From: Fragilariopsis cylindrus CCMP1102
Taxonomy: Eukaryota > Bacillariophyta > Bacillariophyceae > Bacillariales > Bacillariaceae
Assembly: GCA_900095095.1 (NCBI GenBank)
Contig: FMBT01000303.1
Location: forward strand, 62,001 to 126,000
DNA: 64,000 bases
Direction of reading: 5' to 3'
Shown one piece after another: positions 24,656 to 37,916 of this stretch (position 1 is its first letter; each line of letters opens with the position of its first letter). The notes beneath the pieces were generated by a model that saw only the letters and a program-made list of their open reading frames with translations, did no database searches and was not told the origin of the DNA. A program made the position numbers and the translations under genes.

Positions 24656-25362
24656 CATGTACACATTTAAAATGGTCCTAAACCTTTTGAAAATTCGCGG
24701 TTAGCGCTAAGTATTGCGTGAAAATGTGGTGCGCACAAGATATTTTGTTTAAATTTCTTAAATGTTTTGTTTAATGTACAAATCACTATAAGTTACTGTT
24801 GTAGTGCAGGTGCTAACACCCTACTGGATTGAGTTGACAGCCCTGGGTTCAAATTGGTCCAAATCTTCTAATCTAATTCTCCATCCAAAGTTTTTCATCT
24901 TTTTATGTGGAAATTATTGCGTGTTTTTCAAACACATAAAATCCCACAGATTTTCCTATAGCTCGAAAGCTGTTAAATGAATTCCATTCTGTATTTGAAT
25001 TGACTTATTATGTGAAATGCATATACATAATAAGAAGAGTCGGCAGCCACAAGAGAGGTGCATTACTTATTGATAGTGATATCCCTCCTGTTGAATTGTC
25101 GTTAATGATATACGTTCGTGCTGGTTGTTATTTATGATACAGTTTCGTATCATCGTTTATTTGGTATATTATTGTCATTTGTTATCTTGTTTTCATGAGG
25201 AGATGGCTGTGCCTTGTTGTGAGGATTCGTCTACTCATTAGTTCATTGTTGTGATTGATACAGGTTCCTATTATTGTTTGTTATTTGGTTACTAGGTGTT
25301 GCTAATCAGCTTGTTCTTGTGATATATTATAGTTAATTTTTATCTTTACATAGGTTTCTTTA

Positions 25363-25568
25363 CATCACTTGAGGTGCTTGTTAGTTAAAGTAATTCGACG
25401 TCACTTGAGGTGTTTGGTGCTTGTAATTGTTCTTGGTGTTGTTGTTTGCTAGTTAAGCGGTTTGGCGTCACTTAAGGTGCTTGTACTTGCTCCTGTTAGT
25501 TGAGTGGTTTGATGTCACTGGAGGTGCTTGCTTGTTAAGTTGTTCGACGTCAATTGAGGTGCTTGTTG
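25363..25568 (+). repeat. degenerate minisatellite
   Basis: Five copies of a core close to CGTCACTTGAGGTGCTTG, each 35-67 bases apart and usually preceded by GTTAAG plus a short T/G-rich linker. The copies start at about 25363, 25400, 25467, 25513 and 25548. Confidence 0.8.
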
Positions 25569-25987
25569 CTGTTCTTCACTTATCTTGTCTTGTGATGTCT
25601 TCTTGGTCACAAAGTATGGTGTTGTTTATGATCTTTTAGATTCCATTTTTATCTTTATTTACCTTTTTATTGCTTTTAGGTTTTTTGATCAATTTGATTG
25701 TTGTTTCTGTTCTAATCAGTTTGATCATTGTCAACTTTATTGAGGTCATTCTTCTCTTTTGATCAATTCAATCATTGTCGTCGTTTATTGTCTTCTCGGG
25801 CAACATAATTGATTGATAACTGTTAAGCAATAAGAAGGTAAATAAAAATATTGCTTCATCTTTAGTGCTATTCTTATTGGTGCTTTTGCAGCAGCTGCTG
25901 CTGCCGCCGCCACTGATGATAGTGAGATAGAAGGTTAGGGATAGGGATTGCCGATGGTGATGGTATCATTGTCGTCAAAGTCGTTGT

Positions 25988-26071
25988 TGTCAAGTGTCAA
26001 GTGTCAAGTGTCAAGTGTCAAGTGTCATGTGTCATGTGCCATGTGTCATGTGCCATGTGTCATGTGTCAAG
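25988..26071 (+). repeat. heptamer tandem array
   Basis: About twelve head-to-tail seven-base units, first TGTCAAG then TGTCATG alternating with TGCCATG, and a final TGTCAAG. The ordered change of unit suggests stepwise duplication. Confidence 0.9.
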
Positions 26072-29000
26072 TGATCTTTTTGTGACACATAATTTCCAAG
26101 TTTGAATGAAAGTTGTAGGGAACGCCCTTTCAAAAAAAGTCTTCTGTAGAATTCTACAGAGAGTTTGTCCTAGGATTGTTTTGATTTGAAAATAAATCGA
26201 AACCAAATACGGTTTTCATTTGAGTCATGCGTCGAAAAAAATCATTTTGGATATCATTCTCTGTATAACAAAAGCAGCTCTGAGCACATTCAAGCTATTT
26301 GCTAGGAAGTGTAAGGTAAAGATAGATGTAAACATAATAAACATAATGTAACTAAACACAAGATGGTATCTCTCTATGCAATTATATGCTTCATCCATTC
26401 AAACATAATGCTTTTTACAAGAGATGCACTAGGAAGAGAGGAGAAGTGCAAATTATATAATAGAATGAGAGCTCGCTGAATAGTACAGCACTATCCATTA
26501 TCTGTATGTTGCTAAGAATATTCAAGTCGTTTTCATGTATACAGCCTTAATTAAGAGCAGGGTATGCTTGACATGCTTTTTCCAGAAAATTAAGGTACCA
26601 TGTGAATGTTGTAACCAACTCCCACAGGATAACGAACGGCCGCAGACCTCTATATAACTAGGATGAGGACCATCACTTCATCTCCATCCAGGTCCTCTCA
26701 CATTGCTACGTGAGGTTCAGTTTAGAGCTAGGGTGATGGTTTATTTCAGGTCAGTCAATTGATTGTTCAATTGAGGTTGATATAGTTACAACTTTGTTCT
26801 ATTGATACATATTAGCACCACTCTACCCCTTGATAGGAGTATAGTCATATTTGAGTGGAGTTAGTTTTTTTGGGAACCCCGAAACCAAATACATTACCCT
26901 TTTTTCCATTATGATGTGCACCACTTTCTCCCTATAAAGTTTTCCTAGCTTTTCGACAAAAAGATACAAGGACATGACCTAATGAAGCAGCCATTATGAG
27001 GACCTCCGAATTATCTTTTTCTCCATTAAAATCTGTACCGCTTTTTCATGAGCACCTGCGAATTTTTTCACCTCCAGCACTGCTACTAATCATGCCTTCA
27101 GGACTCATTTCTCTACAGCCGGGCTCAGAAAAAAAGAGCTTCCCTTATCTAAACGCATCAATATCTTCCACGGTATCCTTTCAAAAAACAATGGTGCTGC
27201 GAGTATATTTCCTAGTTGCAATCATACTGAAGTATTCTTCGACTAGCATTCTTTGTGCAGTTTTCCATAAAATTCTAATACGGTTCATTCTCGGAACAAG
27301 ACCACTAAACAAGGCTTGGTAAAGATTCTGAAACAGCTTAAATGTTTTCTGTGTCATTCTGATACTGTTGATGTCTGTTTAACCATCTATTCCTTCCTCC
27401 GATTCAATTGTAGATACTTAATCTCCTCGTACTTCCATGAAATTAAGCAGATCTATCGATTGGTAAGAATCTTCCAAGCTTTGTACCTTATTGATCGATT
27501 CTACCTTTTTATCGGTGCTTTTAGATACACAGTGGGTTCTTCAAGTTCGAAACATATAAGGTGCTGATTGATCTGCAACCTATGCCCCTGACGTCAGTCC
27601 TGGAATGATAAATAGCACAAATTTTCTCTCCGATCAGACTTCAAACGAATTTGTTCCATGTTAAATTGTATCGCTAGATGCACAATAAAGAACAACAAGA
27701 AAATATGCAATTGAAGTGCAGGTTCCGATATCGCAACAGGTGCTGACACCTCCATCTATAGAAAGTGTAGTTATTTTATTCTTGAGACCACTTCAGCACA
27801 GAAATATATGCCACTTACCCGGCATTTGAACCATGAAGGAAACACAAGCGAATCAAACACAGAAAAATCAGGCAATATTGGCCCCTATCAAGCATTCGGT
27901 GTGATGTTCGTTTTACCTAAAGCTTTGTTGTAATGTTTGATAAGAAGAAGAGTCTCGTGGAGAAAAAAAAAATATTCAACGTCATAGCAATGATTTTGGT
28001 GTTCAATTGGCTGATTCCATTTGCTTTGAACGTCCGGCATGGGATCGGCGGTGTTGGTTTTCTGCTCCGTAGCACAACTTCCGATTGCTTCTCCAAATGA
28101 TTTTGCTTGCGACGTCATCTGCATCCAATCCCTCCATCACTCAATTCAAGTAGGAAAGATACATGATCAGCATCGAGACTATAGGAAAGTCACGTAACAT
28201 GATATATGTACATCAGCTTGATCCGAATGAGTGAATATGTGCTAGTTAAAGGTCAGAGAAGCGTACAAGTGAAACCTTTAGCAAGCAAAAAAAAGGTCAG
28301 CACTTCTTCTATGAAACAAAGTTCTCTCTAGATCCATGATTTTCCTCCTTGTTTAACCTAAGTAAACTTTTCCAAGCAGTCCACGTATGTATTTTGACAA
28401 AAGATACGGTCTGAGAGGAAGTGACGAATTTAATGCTAAGTTACGGGTTAAAGTAGTCGACAAACATAGTGTTCGACTAGAAATCAGGAAAAAGAAAGCG
28501 CGGTTTACTCAACAGCACAAGGATAATCCTACTGAATATGAAGAGCGTCGAATGACTAAATCCAGCGAATGCTGCTTAATTTACTCAATATATTTGTTAG
28601 TTAGTATCAACTCTTTTTTTTACCGTGTTTAATAGCTTGATCCTAGAAAAACAGATAAATTGTTCAAAACGCATCAGCGTAGTCCTTTATTGTAGTATTA
28701 AGGGAGCATCAAACTTTGAAATCAATACTGTGAGTATGTACGAAGCAGACATTCAAGCTTTTTTGTGAGGGTCGCAACAGTTCTGTCTTAGGTTTCGATT
28801 TTTTGATGCTGTGCTTAGCGTTAGTTGCATTTAAGAATTGACCAGTTTTTTATCGGGAGGACAGACTGCAGATTTTGATCTAAAAGATACTGCATTGCCC
28901 ACTTTATGCTGAGAGATCATAGAAAATTGAAGCTATCTTGGAGATTTGATTGTAAATGGTACTTGACTATTCGCTTTCTATAGGTAATTCTGTGTTCGTT

Positions 29001-29785
29001 GAGGCCCAGAAGAATATCATTAACGATCGATACGAAGAGGAACTTGGAATAAAGTCCTTTAAAAACACAGAGTATTGAGATACTACGACTTATGTAATAT
29101 GTTGCTTATATAGATGCCGAACGTTTTTTTTCTACTTCTACCGATAGTCTTTCTCGTTCCATCAGTACGAATAGATTTACAATAGCTGACTGATTTTCAG
29201 AACTAGTTGTTCCTACACCGGTAATTTGACACTGTCAGGGCTTGCAAATCAATGTTGTTCTCTTTAGATTCAGAACATTTGAACACTTTAAACTACTCAG
29301 AGTCATGCTAAGCAAGCTACGGACCTTTTTCTTACGAGCATCTATAGCTTCTTCGATACCCTTGTTCCAGATTTAAACGACTAAGCTGAAATTATGACTT
29401 ACAACATCATTCCTTATTTATGGTAGCTACCATCAGCATAGGTTAATGGTTACAACTGTGGAGACAATATTGCCCAAGTTGTCATACCATTGCTGCTATC
29501 TTCAGCCAGATGTACTAAAGAGGCTGGGAAGGGACACAAGCATTTGACACTTGGAGGAACATAATGGACTGTTTGTTGAAGAAATTTTGTTACCTATCAA
29601 TTTCTGAGAATTCTCACACACAAAAGTATTGGTGGAAAGAATGCTACTGTTCAGTAATAATAATAGGGATAATAATACACTAGTATTATTGCTATCAATA
29701 TTTGTGCACAAAATCACTACTAACTTTTCCAAATAGACTGATGAATGTGTGTTTGTCCTATCAGGCTCACCTTTTTGTATTGAGT

Positions 29786-29905
29786 GGGCCCAATCTCTTA
29801 GTTGGCAGTCTGGAATTGTATTTGTAAATAAATATATAATATAATGTTGATGGGCCCAATCTCCCAATTGGCAGTATAAAATCACTTGTGTGTTTAGATA
29901 AGTAA
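29786..29905 (+). repeat. local tandem duplication of about 64 bases
   Basis: The segment starting TGGGCCCAATCTCTTAGTTGG at about 29788 recurs as a diverged copy starting TGGGCCCAATCTCCCAATTGG at about 29852, followed in both by an AT-rich AAGTAAATA-type tract. Confidence 0.75.
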
Positions 29906-29987
29906 ATACATAAGATTGATGCTGCCCACAATACCTTACCTTAATCATTTGTCCAAATGCAAAGTGTGTTATTAACAGAACTCCAGC

Positions 29988-30146
29988 TGGAATTGTGGGA
30001 ACTACTTTCTTAAGGGGTGTAGTATTTCTCTAAAAAATGGGACCTAGTACATCTCTTATGAGAGAGCACCACCCCTTTTGAAAACATGTGCCTTCTTTCT
30101 TTCCTCAAATAAGTCCCTGTTGCTTTGAATAGCCTGCACCTACTGT
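29988..30146 (+). repeat. diverged dispersed repeat, copy 2
   Basis: Partner of the repeat at 24492-24655, in the same orientation. It lies about 350 bases to the left of copy B of the TIR element. Confidence 0.65.
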
Positions 30147-30502
30147 TAGGACCGGGCAGTAACTAAAAAGATGACACTAACCTAATGCTAAGCCTACTAA
30201 AACGGCCAGGTAGCCATTTTCCCAGTATTTAGTCAAATAACTGGTTATTTAACAGGATTTTGACCAAATTTTTGAAATTATACTTGTTGAACTGCGCTTA
30301 ACATTTCAAGATTGGAGTCCTGCGAAAGAACAACTAAACAAAAAACCCTGAAGAATGCTTAATCTCTAATGGCTTATTGAATATAACACGGTATTTGTAC
30401 TGAGAACTTGAATAGAAAAGTATCTTTGACCTTGACATGACCACGGGGGAAAGAATAGCTGATGCTCAATGAACACTCAAACTGGTCGGACTTTTACATG
30501 AG

Positions 30503-31507
30503 GCGTGTTCCAGCTCAACGTGGCATTTTGTGGGACACTCGCGACTCAATTTTTTGATTCAAATAATATGTACGATAGGCTCGCGACAGGAAAATTCTTT
30601 TGAAATTATTAAGAATTGAAATGGAAAATTATCACATCAACATGAAAATTGGAATGTATTGAATCGAACCTCCATGGGTATCAATCTATTTAACATACGC
30701 TTATAAGACAAAATATAGATATTGGTACTCTTAACAAGGACAAAAAGTTTGGGTTGAATTTGGTCATCTGGGGAAAATTCTATGAGGATTTATATGGGTG
30801 GCAGGCATATTTCGGATCGCCAGAAAGAGGTGCATAAGAGAGGAGAATTAAAAATCAAATAATAGAGTATGACCTAAACGAATATTACAGATATCTCTAT
30901 TAGTGTTATATTAGTCAATGCGATAATTTTGATTCTTATTGTTATGTTAAGAGAGGACCCATTATCAACGGGTATGTAGGATATGTTTTCTTTCGAAAAA
31001 TCCAATCATGTGTGTCTTTTTCTAAAAGAGAGTTTAAGTATTTAAAATTCCACCAAATAAACCAAAACTTTTTCTCCTTGTTAAGAGTACATATATCTAT
31101 ATTTCGTCTATATAGTTTGTATTGAACAGAGCAATATCCATGGAGGTTCGATTGAGTACATTCCCATTTTCATGTTGATATAAGGAAAATTCCTAGTTTC
31201 ACTGCGTAGATGCGCGTGGTATCTTTAATCCCGAGACGAAAATAAATAATATCACGACGTACGCCATATGGGGGAAATTCTCCTTAAGTAAGTACCAGTG
31301 CTTTGACGACACCACCTACCCTTGGGCATGCGCCTTGATTCGGAGCATGCCTATGATTGGTCAGTTGTAGGAAAGAAGATCTTCTGTAGACGCTAAAAAT
31401 GCCCCCAATTGATAGTACTTCACTGCATAGCGCGTGTTGTAGAAAATCGTCTGTCCGCAGATTGTCACACAGGGCAGAATATGAACCTACGTTCAGCCGG
31501 AACGCGC
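30503..31507. mobile_element. ~1 kb non-autonomous TIR element, copy B
   Basis: The ends are GCGTGTTCCAGCTCAACG on the left and the reverse complement of GCGCGTTCCGGCTGAACG on the right. It is flanked on both sides by CATGAG (30497-30502 and 31508-31513), a good 6-bp target-site duplication. In addition it has a long subterminal inverted repeat of about 115 bases (30641-30756 and 31066-31180, roughly 85% matching by eye), giving it a foldback character. It is homologous to the element at 16140-17161 and has no transposase frame. An autonomous partner must lie elsewhere. Confidence 0.8.
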
Positions 31508-31578
31508 CATGAGCGGATTCAAAGGAAATATGTTGATTCATTTAATAGGGCGAAAGAGGTACAGTCTAATTTGATCCA

Positions 31579-31592
31579 GGGGGGGGGGGGGG
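31579..31592 (+). repeat. G14 homopolymer
   Basis: An uninterrupted run of fourteen Gs about 70 bases right of copy B. Unusual in this AT-rich sequence. Confidence 0.95.
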
Positions 31593-32487
31593 AATTTGCA
31601 GTGAAGGTGCGAATGCATACAATCAGAGTCAAATTTCACAATATCACAAGAGAGGTGCATAATGGAGGAAGAAATATGGACCAAATTTCAATGAGTAACA
31701 GCTAAACTAATACTACAGTATCCTAGTTGGTTTCATCATCCTACTCCAACTAAATAGATAATAGCCATACCTCTATGCCACTGGCTAGACTACCGTCTCC
31801 GTTTGTTTCCTCTCACATTGCTGTGTGGCGTTTTTTTTAAAGTCTATTGTCAATAGATTGATTGGCCGGTGTTGTTACTGCTGTTCAAAAGTATGTACAA
31901 GTACAAGTACAAGTACTACCGTATATAAATGTGTTTGTAAGAAAAGCGCTATCTAGTTAAACCCAAGATATGCTCTAATCTATAGAGAAACAACTTTTAT
32001 TTGGTTCTACAACTCAGCAAATTTTGCTGTAAAACTAGTGTCAAAGGTAGAGGAAACGAGTTTGATACTGGGTACTGGTTCAATATACTTCTTCTAGAAG
32101 CACTATTTGGTTGCTTCTGTATACTGCACTACTAGGTACAATAACTTTTATCTTTCTCTCCTGGATTGGAAGACATACCAGGTATTTTACTAGCAAGAAA
32201 AAACGCAGTACACGCCCCTCTGAAACCCTTACAGCTGGAATCCTGACTAACAAGCACATCTTGACATTCCTTTAGTCTGTAAAGAAGACCTTGATCGCAA
32301 CATTTCACACAACAAACTCAACATAAAAGAGCTTTTTAGTCATTAAAATTCACACTTGTACTTCCAATCTGATCCAGTGGTCTTTGCATACAATAATCAT
32401 TGCCCTACAATGTCAGGTTCAGACTGTCAAATTATCTGTAGAAATTACCATTCCAGCCAGGAAACATGTTATGTGTATGTTTGAATG

Positions 32488-32490
<3 letters not shown>

Positions 32491-32522
<32 letters not shown>
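32491..32522 (+). repeat. (GT)n microsatellite
   Basis: About sixteen TG dinucleotides in a row, then TATGTGTG. No gene surrounds it. Confidence 0.95.
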
Positions 32523-32530
<8 letters not shown>

Positions 32531-33413
32531 CTGCTCTTTGTAGGCAACAAGGAAGACAAGCATTTGGTCAGTGACAAGATTCTTCCCAGTAGTTTTCCAA
32601 ATCTTCCTAACAACAGGAAAACGCATGTCCTATGTTAGTTTTATCATTCCCTTCTTCTTGATCAACATCTATGAACTACCCAAACTTGATGTTGCACTGT
32701 ATCTTCTCAGTTGTTGTCAAGAGCAAAGGAGGATATGGTTTTGTGACAATTGCAACCAAAAGAATGAGATCCATGTGGGCTAGTTTTATCTTAGATGTGA
32801 ATTATTTAGTATGTGCAGTTCAACTTGAGTAGGAAGTCTATATACTATTGGTCTACAAAAGTTTCTTTACACACAGCAAATGGTAAATAGATGAATATTC
32901 TAGTTAATTGAGTATTTATGCAAATTTTCTTGTCTTCAATTTAATCTGCGTGTGTTCATTGTTGGTCACATCAGATTTTTTACAGTATGCAAGACTTGCT
33001 GTAGACATTAGCGGTAGTCAACATTTGAGATAGATAGTGATACAATACACCTGGACAAAATATTATTGTGTACAGTAGTTCCTACCAACTGGATAATATT
33101 ATTGGGCTGCTGAATATAATTGAGGTGGACAAGCAAATAATATGGATTATGATGATTAAAAATCCAACTGAATGTTATTCTAAATAATTCTTACGGTGAT
33201 GATAGCAGAAAATGCAGAATGCATACAATGACTTTCTCTTAATGTTTGTTGATACTGTGAATGTAAAAACCTGCCTGCTAAGCCAAATTTGTTATGTTGA
33301 AAAACGATAAGACATCTTGTGCCTTATTATAGTTTGTAATAATTGTTTTACGTAGTAAAGTTATCTTAATATTCTATTCGTAAACCCACAAGGACGAAAG
33401 TAGAAAAAGCTCT

Positions 33414-33671
33414 TTAATCCTCAACTGCGGACATAGCAGCATCATTCTTTTTCACTAATTGCGTAAGCGCCATATCTCCCTCTGAAACCATTCGAATGTA
33501 TCCAACAAGACAGTATGGTGTGGCATCTCCAGTCGCCATACCGGTGACAGGGTCAACATTAGCTACATTTATCTGAACACTTGAGTGGTCCTTAGCTTCT
33601 ACCAATCTGTTCGTCCAGTTACATTTTCGTGGGACGTAAAGGTCAACGTTTTCTCCGTTTTCGTTCTGCAT
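33414..33671 (-). CDS. RPS21: 40S ribosomal protein eS21
   Basis: A single exon encodes 85 residues, the usual length of the family. The start MQNENGENVDLYVPRKCNWT and the following AKDHSSVQINVANVD are diagnostic of eS21, a component of the small cytoplasmic ribosomal subunit. The C-terminal part (YCLVGYIRMVSEGDMALTQL) also matches the family pattern. It lies at the right edge of the gene desert, divergent from the prolyl-tRNA synthetase gene. Confidence 0.95.
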   Translation of the reverse strand: MQNENGENVDLYVPRKCNWTNRLVEAKDHSSVQINVANVDPVTGMATGDATPYCLVGYIRMVSEGDMALTQLVKKNDAAMSAVED

Positions 33672-34388
33672 GTTGTTATTTTTTTGTGTGGGAATATAAA
33701 ATTAGGTTGCTGATTGTGTTTAAAAAAGGTCCACAAACGAAGGTTCGGAAGAAAAAGGGAAGTTAAGGATTAGTACTCGTCTTTTTATATATTGAGGTCT
33801 CACAAATATCACATAAAAAAATAGTTTAATATAAAGCAATACCGGTACTTTCCAGACAATCGCGGCAGAAATGAGGCTGCTGTGGACAAGAAACGACCAA
33901 TTTTATTTCTACTATGGTGCAACATACAGAAGAAAATTACAAGCTGAACGAAATCATCGTCATCGATATCACTGCCATTGTCCTTACCTTGAAGGATTTT
34001 TTTCTGTTGAAATAAAGAATTTATTATCGGTGCTGTGTTTTGTCGTACAGGTGTATTAACGTAATGCTAACTTTTGCGTTTGGTATCGCCGTGCAAAACT
34101 CATTGTCACTTACCACATACTATTTTTGAATTTCGGTTGAATGTAGGACGTCATACACGACAAAAATCAGCAGTGACGAAAATGATGGTAATTTGCCTGA
34201 GAAAACTTCACTTTTGTGTACGTTTGGGAATTTTATCTTCATGCAACTATTTCATTTATGTGAAACTTCTACAGTAGGAACAGTATACAGTACGGTATGA
34301 TTTACACATAGTAGTTTCGGTAAAACTAGTACTGTAGGTCCAAGTTAATATTTAATAGTCACTCTTTTAGCGTCAGCCCCTATAGATC
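33672..34388. other. divergent promoter region of eS21 and ProRS
   Basis: A 717-base spacer between two translation genes on opposite strands; shared promoter elements are possible. Small frames inside it do not look like proteins. Confidence 0.45.
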
Positions 34389-37387
34389 ATGCCTATTGTA
34401 ACCTACACATACTCTGGGCCTTCCTATGGCTCACTCGCCCTAGATATCTTGGCTAAGCTTCAAGATACTGATCTTGTTCTAAACAATACGAGTGACGAGA
34501 CCCCAACCTTGAAAGTAGTGACAAATAATCCAATAGTCGTTGGAACGTCTACAACTTCAACATCAGATTCATGGGTAGGTTGTGCAAAAACCCTTTCTAG
34601 CTTGATCCCATCTTTGGCTTTATGGGGTCATACTGACGATGATAGCACTTTAGTGGAAAAATGGATAGTTTCTGCGTCCAAAATTCTTGTAGAAGGTGAT
34701 TCGAAGAAGATAACTGTGGTTGACTTCGTTTCCCAACTTGAAGCTCATGTTGGCGAGAATAGTGGCAGTTCGTATCTGACTGGAAAATTTAGCGCCGCAG
34801 ATGTTTGTGTGCCTATTTGGACCGCCTTAGCAATTGTCAAATATGGTTTGGTGTCTGAAGAACAAAGAATTGTGTGTGAGTGGATAGCAAATGCTTTGAG
34901 AGTCCTCAAATCGTTCGACGAACAAAATATTTCCAAAATTCTGACCGAATTAGATGTAAGAGTAGTTTCCAAACTTGTCGAAGAATTGAAGGTTGCTGGT
35001 ACAGATGGTAGCAATGATTTCGCAGATAATCCAACTATTAATAAGTTAACAGAATTTGGGTTGGAGTTTGAAGTATATAGTCACGAAACATGTATGACCG
35101 CTGAAGAGCTTGTCGAGAAGGTCCCTCTATCATTGGAGAAGAAAGAAACTCACACTAAAAATCTTTTCTTCAAGGACAAGAAACATGGTCTATTTTTGGT
35201 TACTCAAGCGATATCCTCTACCTTTAACACAAAGCAATTAGGAGCTCTGCTAAAGCTAGAGGGTAAAGTCAATATGCGTTTAGCAGACGGGGCAACGTTG
35301 GAAAAGTACTTGAAAGTTAAACCAGGATGTGTTGGACCGCTATGTATTATTAACGACGATTCCAAAGAGGTGACACTTGTCATAGACAAATCCCTAACAG
35401 ACGGTTCATACGATTACATCCATTCTCATCCTCTTCGGAACGATGCTTCGGTGAAGATTAAATCTACCGTATTGGAAGAGTTTTGTAAGCATGCTGGAAT
35501 TGAACCCGCTGTGGTAGACTTTTTAATAAAAGACACAGGTGTTTCCAGTCAGCCTACTGAGAACAACAAAAGTTTATCTAAAGGCAAACAACAGAAGCAA
35601 CAAAAAAAGCAACAGCAACCGTCCAATCCAAAAACAAAGGGAAAGACGCTGCTAGCGCTGCAACATAAAAAATCAGAAAACTTTCCTATGTGGTATTCTA
35701 ATGTCATTGTCCTGTCGGAAATGATATCCTATTACGATATTAGTGGATGTTACATCTTACGTCCTTGGTCTTACAAGGTAAGATCTTGATTATTTCTTTG
35801 TAAACTCTTTCTAAATAAATGTCCTGATGATGACTGAGTTTGCTCACGCATTACTTTTATCTTTTCTTTAAATTTTTTCGCCGTGTATTAGATTTGGGAC
35901 CTGATGCAACAATGGATCAATAATAAAATCTACAAGCTCGGGGTCGAAAATTGCTACTTCCCTCTGTTTGTATCAAAGGATCGTCTTGAGAAGGAAAAGG
36001 ATCACGTAGAAGGATTTGCACCAGAGGTTGCGTGGGTCACTAAGAGTGGAGACACTGACCTGAAGGAGCAAATTGCTATCCGTCCTACCTCAGAAACAAT
36101 TATGTATCCTGCCTTTTCCGATTGGATCAAATCACACCGTGATCTCCCACTCAAACTGAACCAATGGTCCAACGTTGTTCGATGGGAATTTAAGGATCCC
36201 ACGCCTTTCCTTCGATCTCGCGAGTTTTTGTGGCAAGAGGGCCACACGGCTCACGCAACCTTCGAGGAAGCCGATTCGATGGTGATGGCGGCCCTTGACT
36301 TGTACAAAAAAGTCTATCAAGATTTGCTTTGTGTTCCCGTTATTCCTGGATATAAGACAAATAAAGAAAAATTTGCTGGTGGACATCAAACAACAACTGT
36401 AGAAGCTTACATCCCAATGAATGGACGTGCTATCCAAGGAGCTACGTCACATAATCTTGGTCAAAATTTCGGAAAGATGTTTGACATCAAATTTCAAGAC
36501 GAGAAGGGCGAATCAAAAATTGTATGGCAGACTTCTTGGGGCTTAACAACCCGTACGATTGGTGTGATGGTTATGGTGCACGGAGATGACAAAGGTCTTG
36601 TGATGCCTCCTAGAGTTTCCCCTCTGCAAGCTGTGATTGTGCCTATTCTTAGTAAGAAATTGACGATGGAAAATGCCAATCCTTACTGCATTTCGATCTT
36701 GGAGGATTTGGAGTCCCAAGGTGTAAGTGTCTTGCTTTACACATATTACTTCCACCATATTTGATTATTGCACTATTTCCTTGTTCTTACTCACTATGAT
36801 ATTTAACTTTTTGTTCACCTTTCCACTTTTTACAGCTGAGAGCAAAATATGATGATAGATCCATGTATAATCCTGGTTGGAAGTACAATCACTGGGAGCA
36901 AAAAGGTGTTCCAATTCGAATCGAAGTTGGTCCCACGGATATCGAGAAAAATCAAGTTCGAGTTGTTATTAGATATAATGGAGAAAAGATCGACCTACCA
37001 GTGGCAGATTTAGGCGTTTATATTAAGGATAAGCTTGAGGATATTCACAAGGCCATGTTTGAAAAAGCAGTCACAGAACGAGATGAGCATGTCGTAAAAG
37101 TTACTGAGTGGAAAGACTTTGTACCGACTTTAGAGAAGAAGAACCTTGTGCTGACTCCATGGTGTGGACCGGAGTTTGAGGAATGGGAAGAATGGGTGAA
37201 GAAAACCAGTAGGGAGGAGTCACTCAAGAATCGTGGAGAGGAATTCGAGGAAGATACTACGGCAACGTCGGTTGCTGCAAAGACTTTATGTATCCCTTTT
37301 GATCAACCAGAGCTCCCCGAGGGGACCATGTGTATCGCAAGTGGTAAACCAGCAAGTTGTTGGGTACTCTGGGGTCGCTCGTACTAG
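34389..37387 (+). CDS. prolyl-tRNA synthetase, eukaryote/archaea type, with fused editing domain
   Basis: Exons 34389-35777, 35892-36722 and 36836-37387 join in phase to about 923 residues. Residues 1-200 resemble the GST-like domain found on eukaryotic aminoacyl-tRNA synthetases ([20 protein letters not shown]). Residues ~215-390 are a YbaK/ProX-type editing domain ([46 protein letters not shown]), which deacylates mischarged tRNA. After a Lys/Gln-rich linker comes the class II catalytic core: [37 protein letters not shown] (about 525), [17 protein letters not shown] (about 570) and [20 protein letters not shown], then the anticodon-binding domain and a zinc-binding-like C-terminus ending in tyrosine (WGRSY). 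It charges tRNA-Pro; no targeting leader is seen, so cytosolic. All key motifs are intact. Confidence 0.96.
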
Positions 37388-37916
37388 AATGATTCTCGAA
37401 TGCATCATTTTTCTAAAGTATAACCTATTACTGTGAAAATTCATCACGGTTACCTTTTTCTTTATCAATATGAATATTAACATAAATTTAAAGATTTTCT
37501 TCTGTATCGCCGTTTTCAGATGCTAAAGATATATCATGTTTGAAAAGCTTAAAGGTTTAATTTACGAATATTATTTTTATACTTCTACACAGTAGTAAGT
37601 TAGGTAGGGACTACCTGCACTTTTTAACAAAAAAAGCTTACTGCTAACTGCTACTTCAACTTTCCTAATTAGGGCACACAATTGTTTTACCAATGCACAA
37701 CAAATATCTTCTGCGATGATGTTTCTTTTCTCGAGTACTATGATAGCTCTTTATTCTGATTGGCACGTCATTGCATCGTCATTCGCAATATTTTTCGTGA
37801 TGTTTATTTAAGCGATGTTCTAACACACAAAAAACCTACTTGATACTTGATACTGTACACAAAACACACCACACACAATAATAATAGAAACATATATTAA
37901 TAGAAACTTGAAAAAT
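37388..37916. other. intergenic
   Basis: Spacer between two tandem plus-strand genes, AT-rich near the downstream start. No gene seen. Confidence 0.45.

Larger units (their letters stand above)
23419..33413. other. ~10 kb gene desert with repeats
   Basis: No frame in this stretch shows a domain I recognise. It holds a second copy of the 1 kb TIR element, a pair of diverged repeats (24492-24655 and 29988-30146), a minisatellite at 25363-25568, a heptamer array at 25988-26071, a local tandem duplication near 29.8 kb, a G14 run at 31579-31592 and a GT microsatellite at 32491-32522. Frames at 26996-27322, 28387-28632 and 29502-29948 look non-coding. A decayed older element cannot be excluded. 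Confidence 0.5.

Noticed and set aside
24800-24860. tRNA- or SINE-like stretch with a GGTTCAAAT B-box word
   Set aside because: A B-box-like word and a loose A-box are present but I could not fold acceptor or anticodon stems, and no second copy is visible.
26996-27567. Two overlapping plus-strand frames in the gene desert
   Set aside because: No conserved motifs, hydrophobic AT-driven composition, no splice context.
28387-28632. 81-codon frame rich in Lys/Arg
   Set aside because: The first 60 codons look protein-like but nothing upstream or downstream continues it and no family is recognised.
29502-29948. 148-codon reverse frame
   Set aside because: It arises from the tandem duplication at 29786-29905 and low-complexity sequence.
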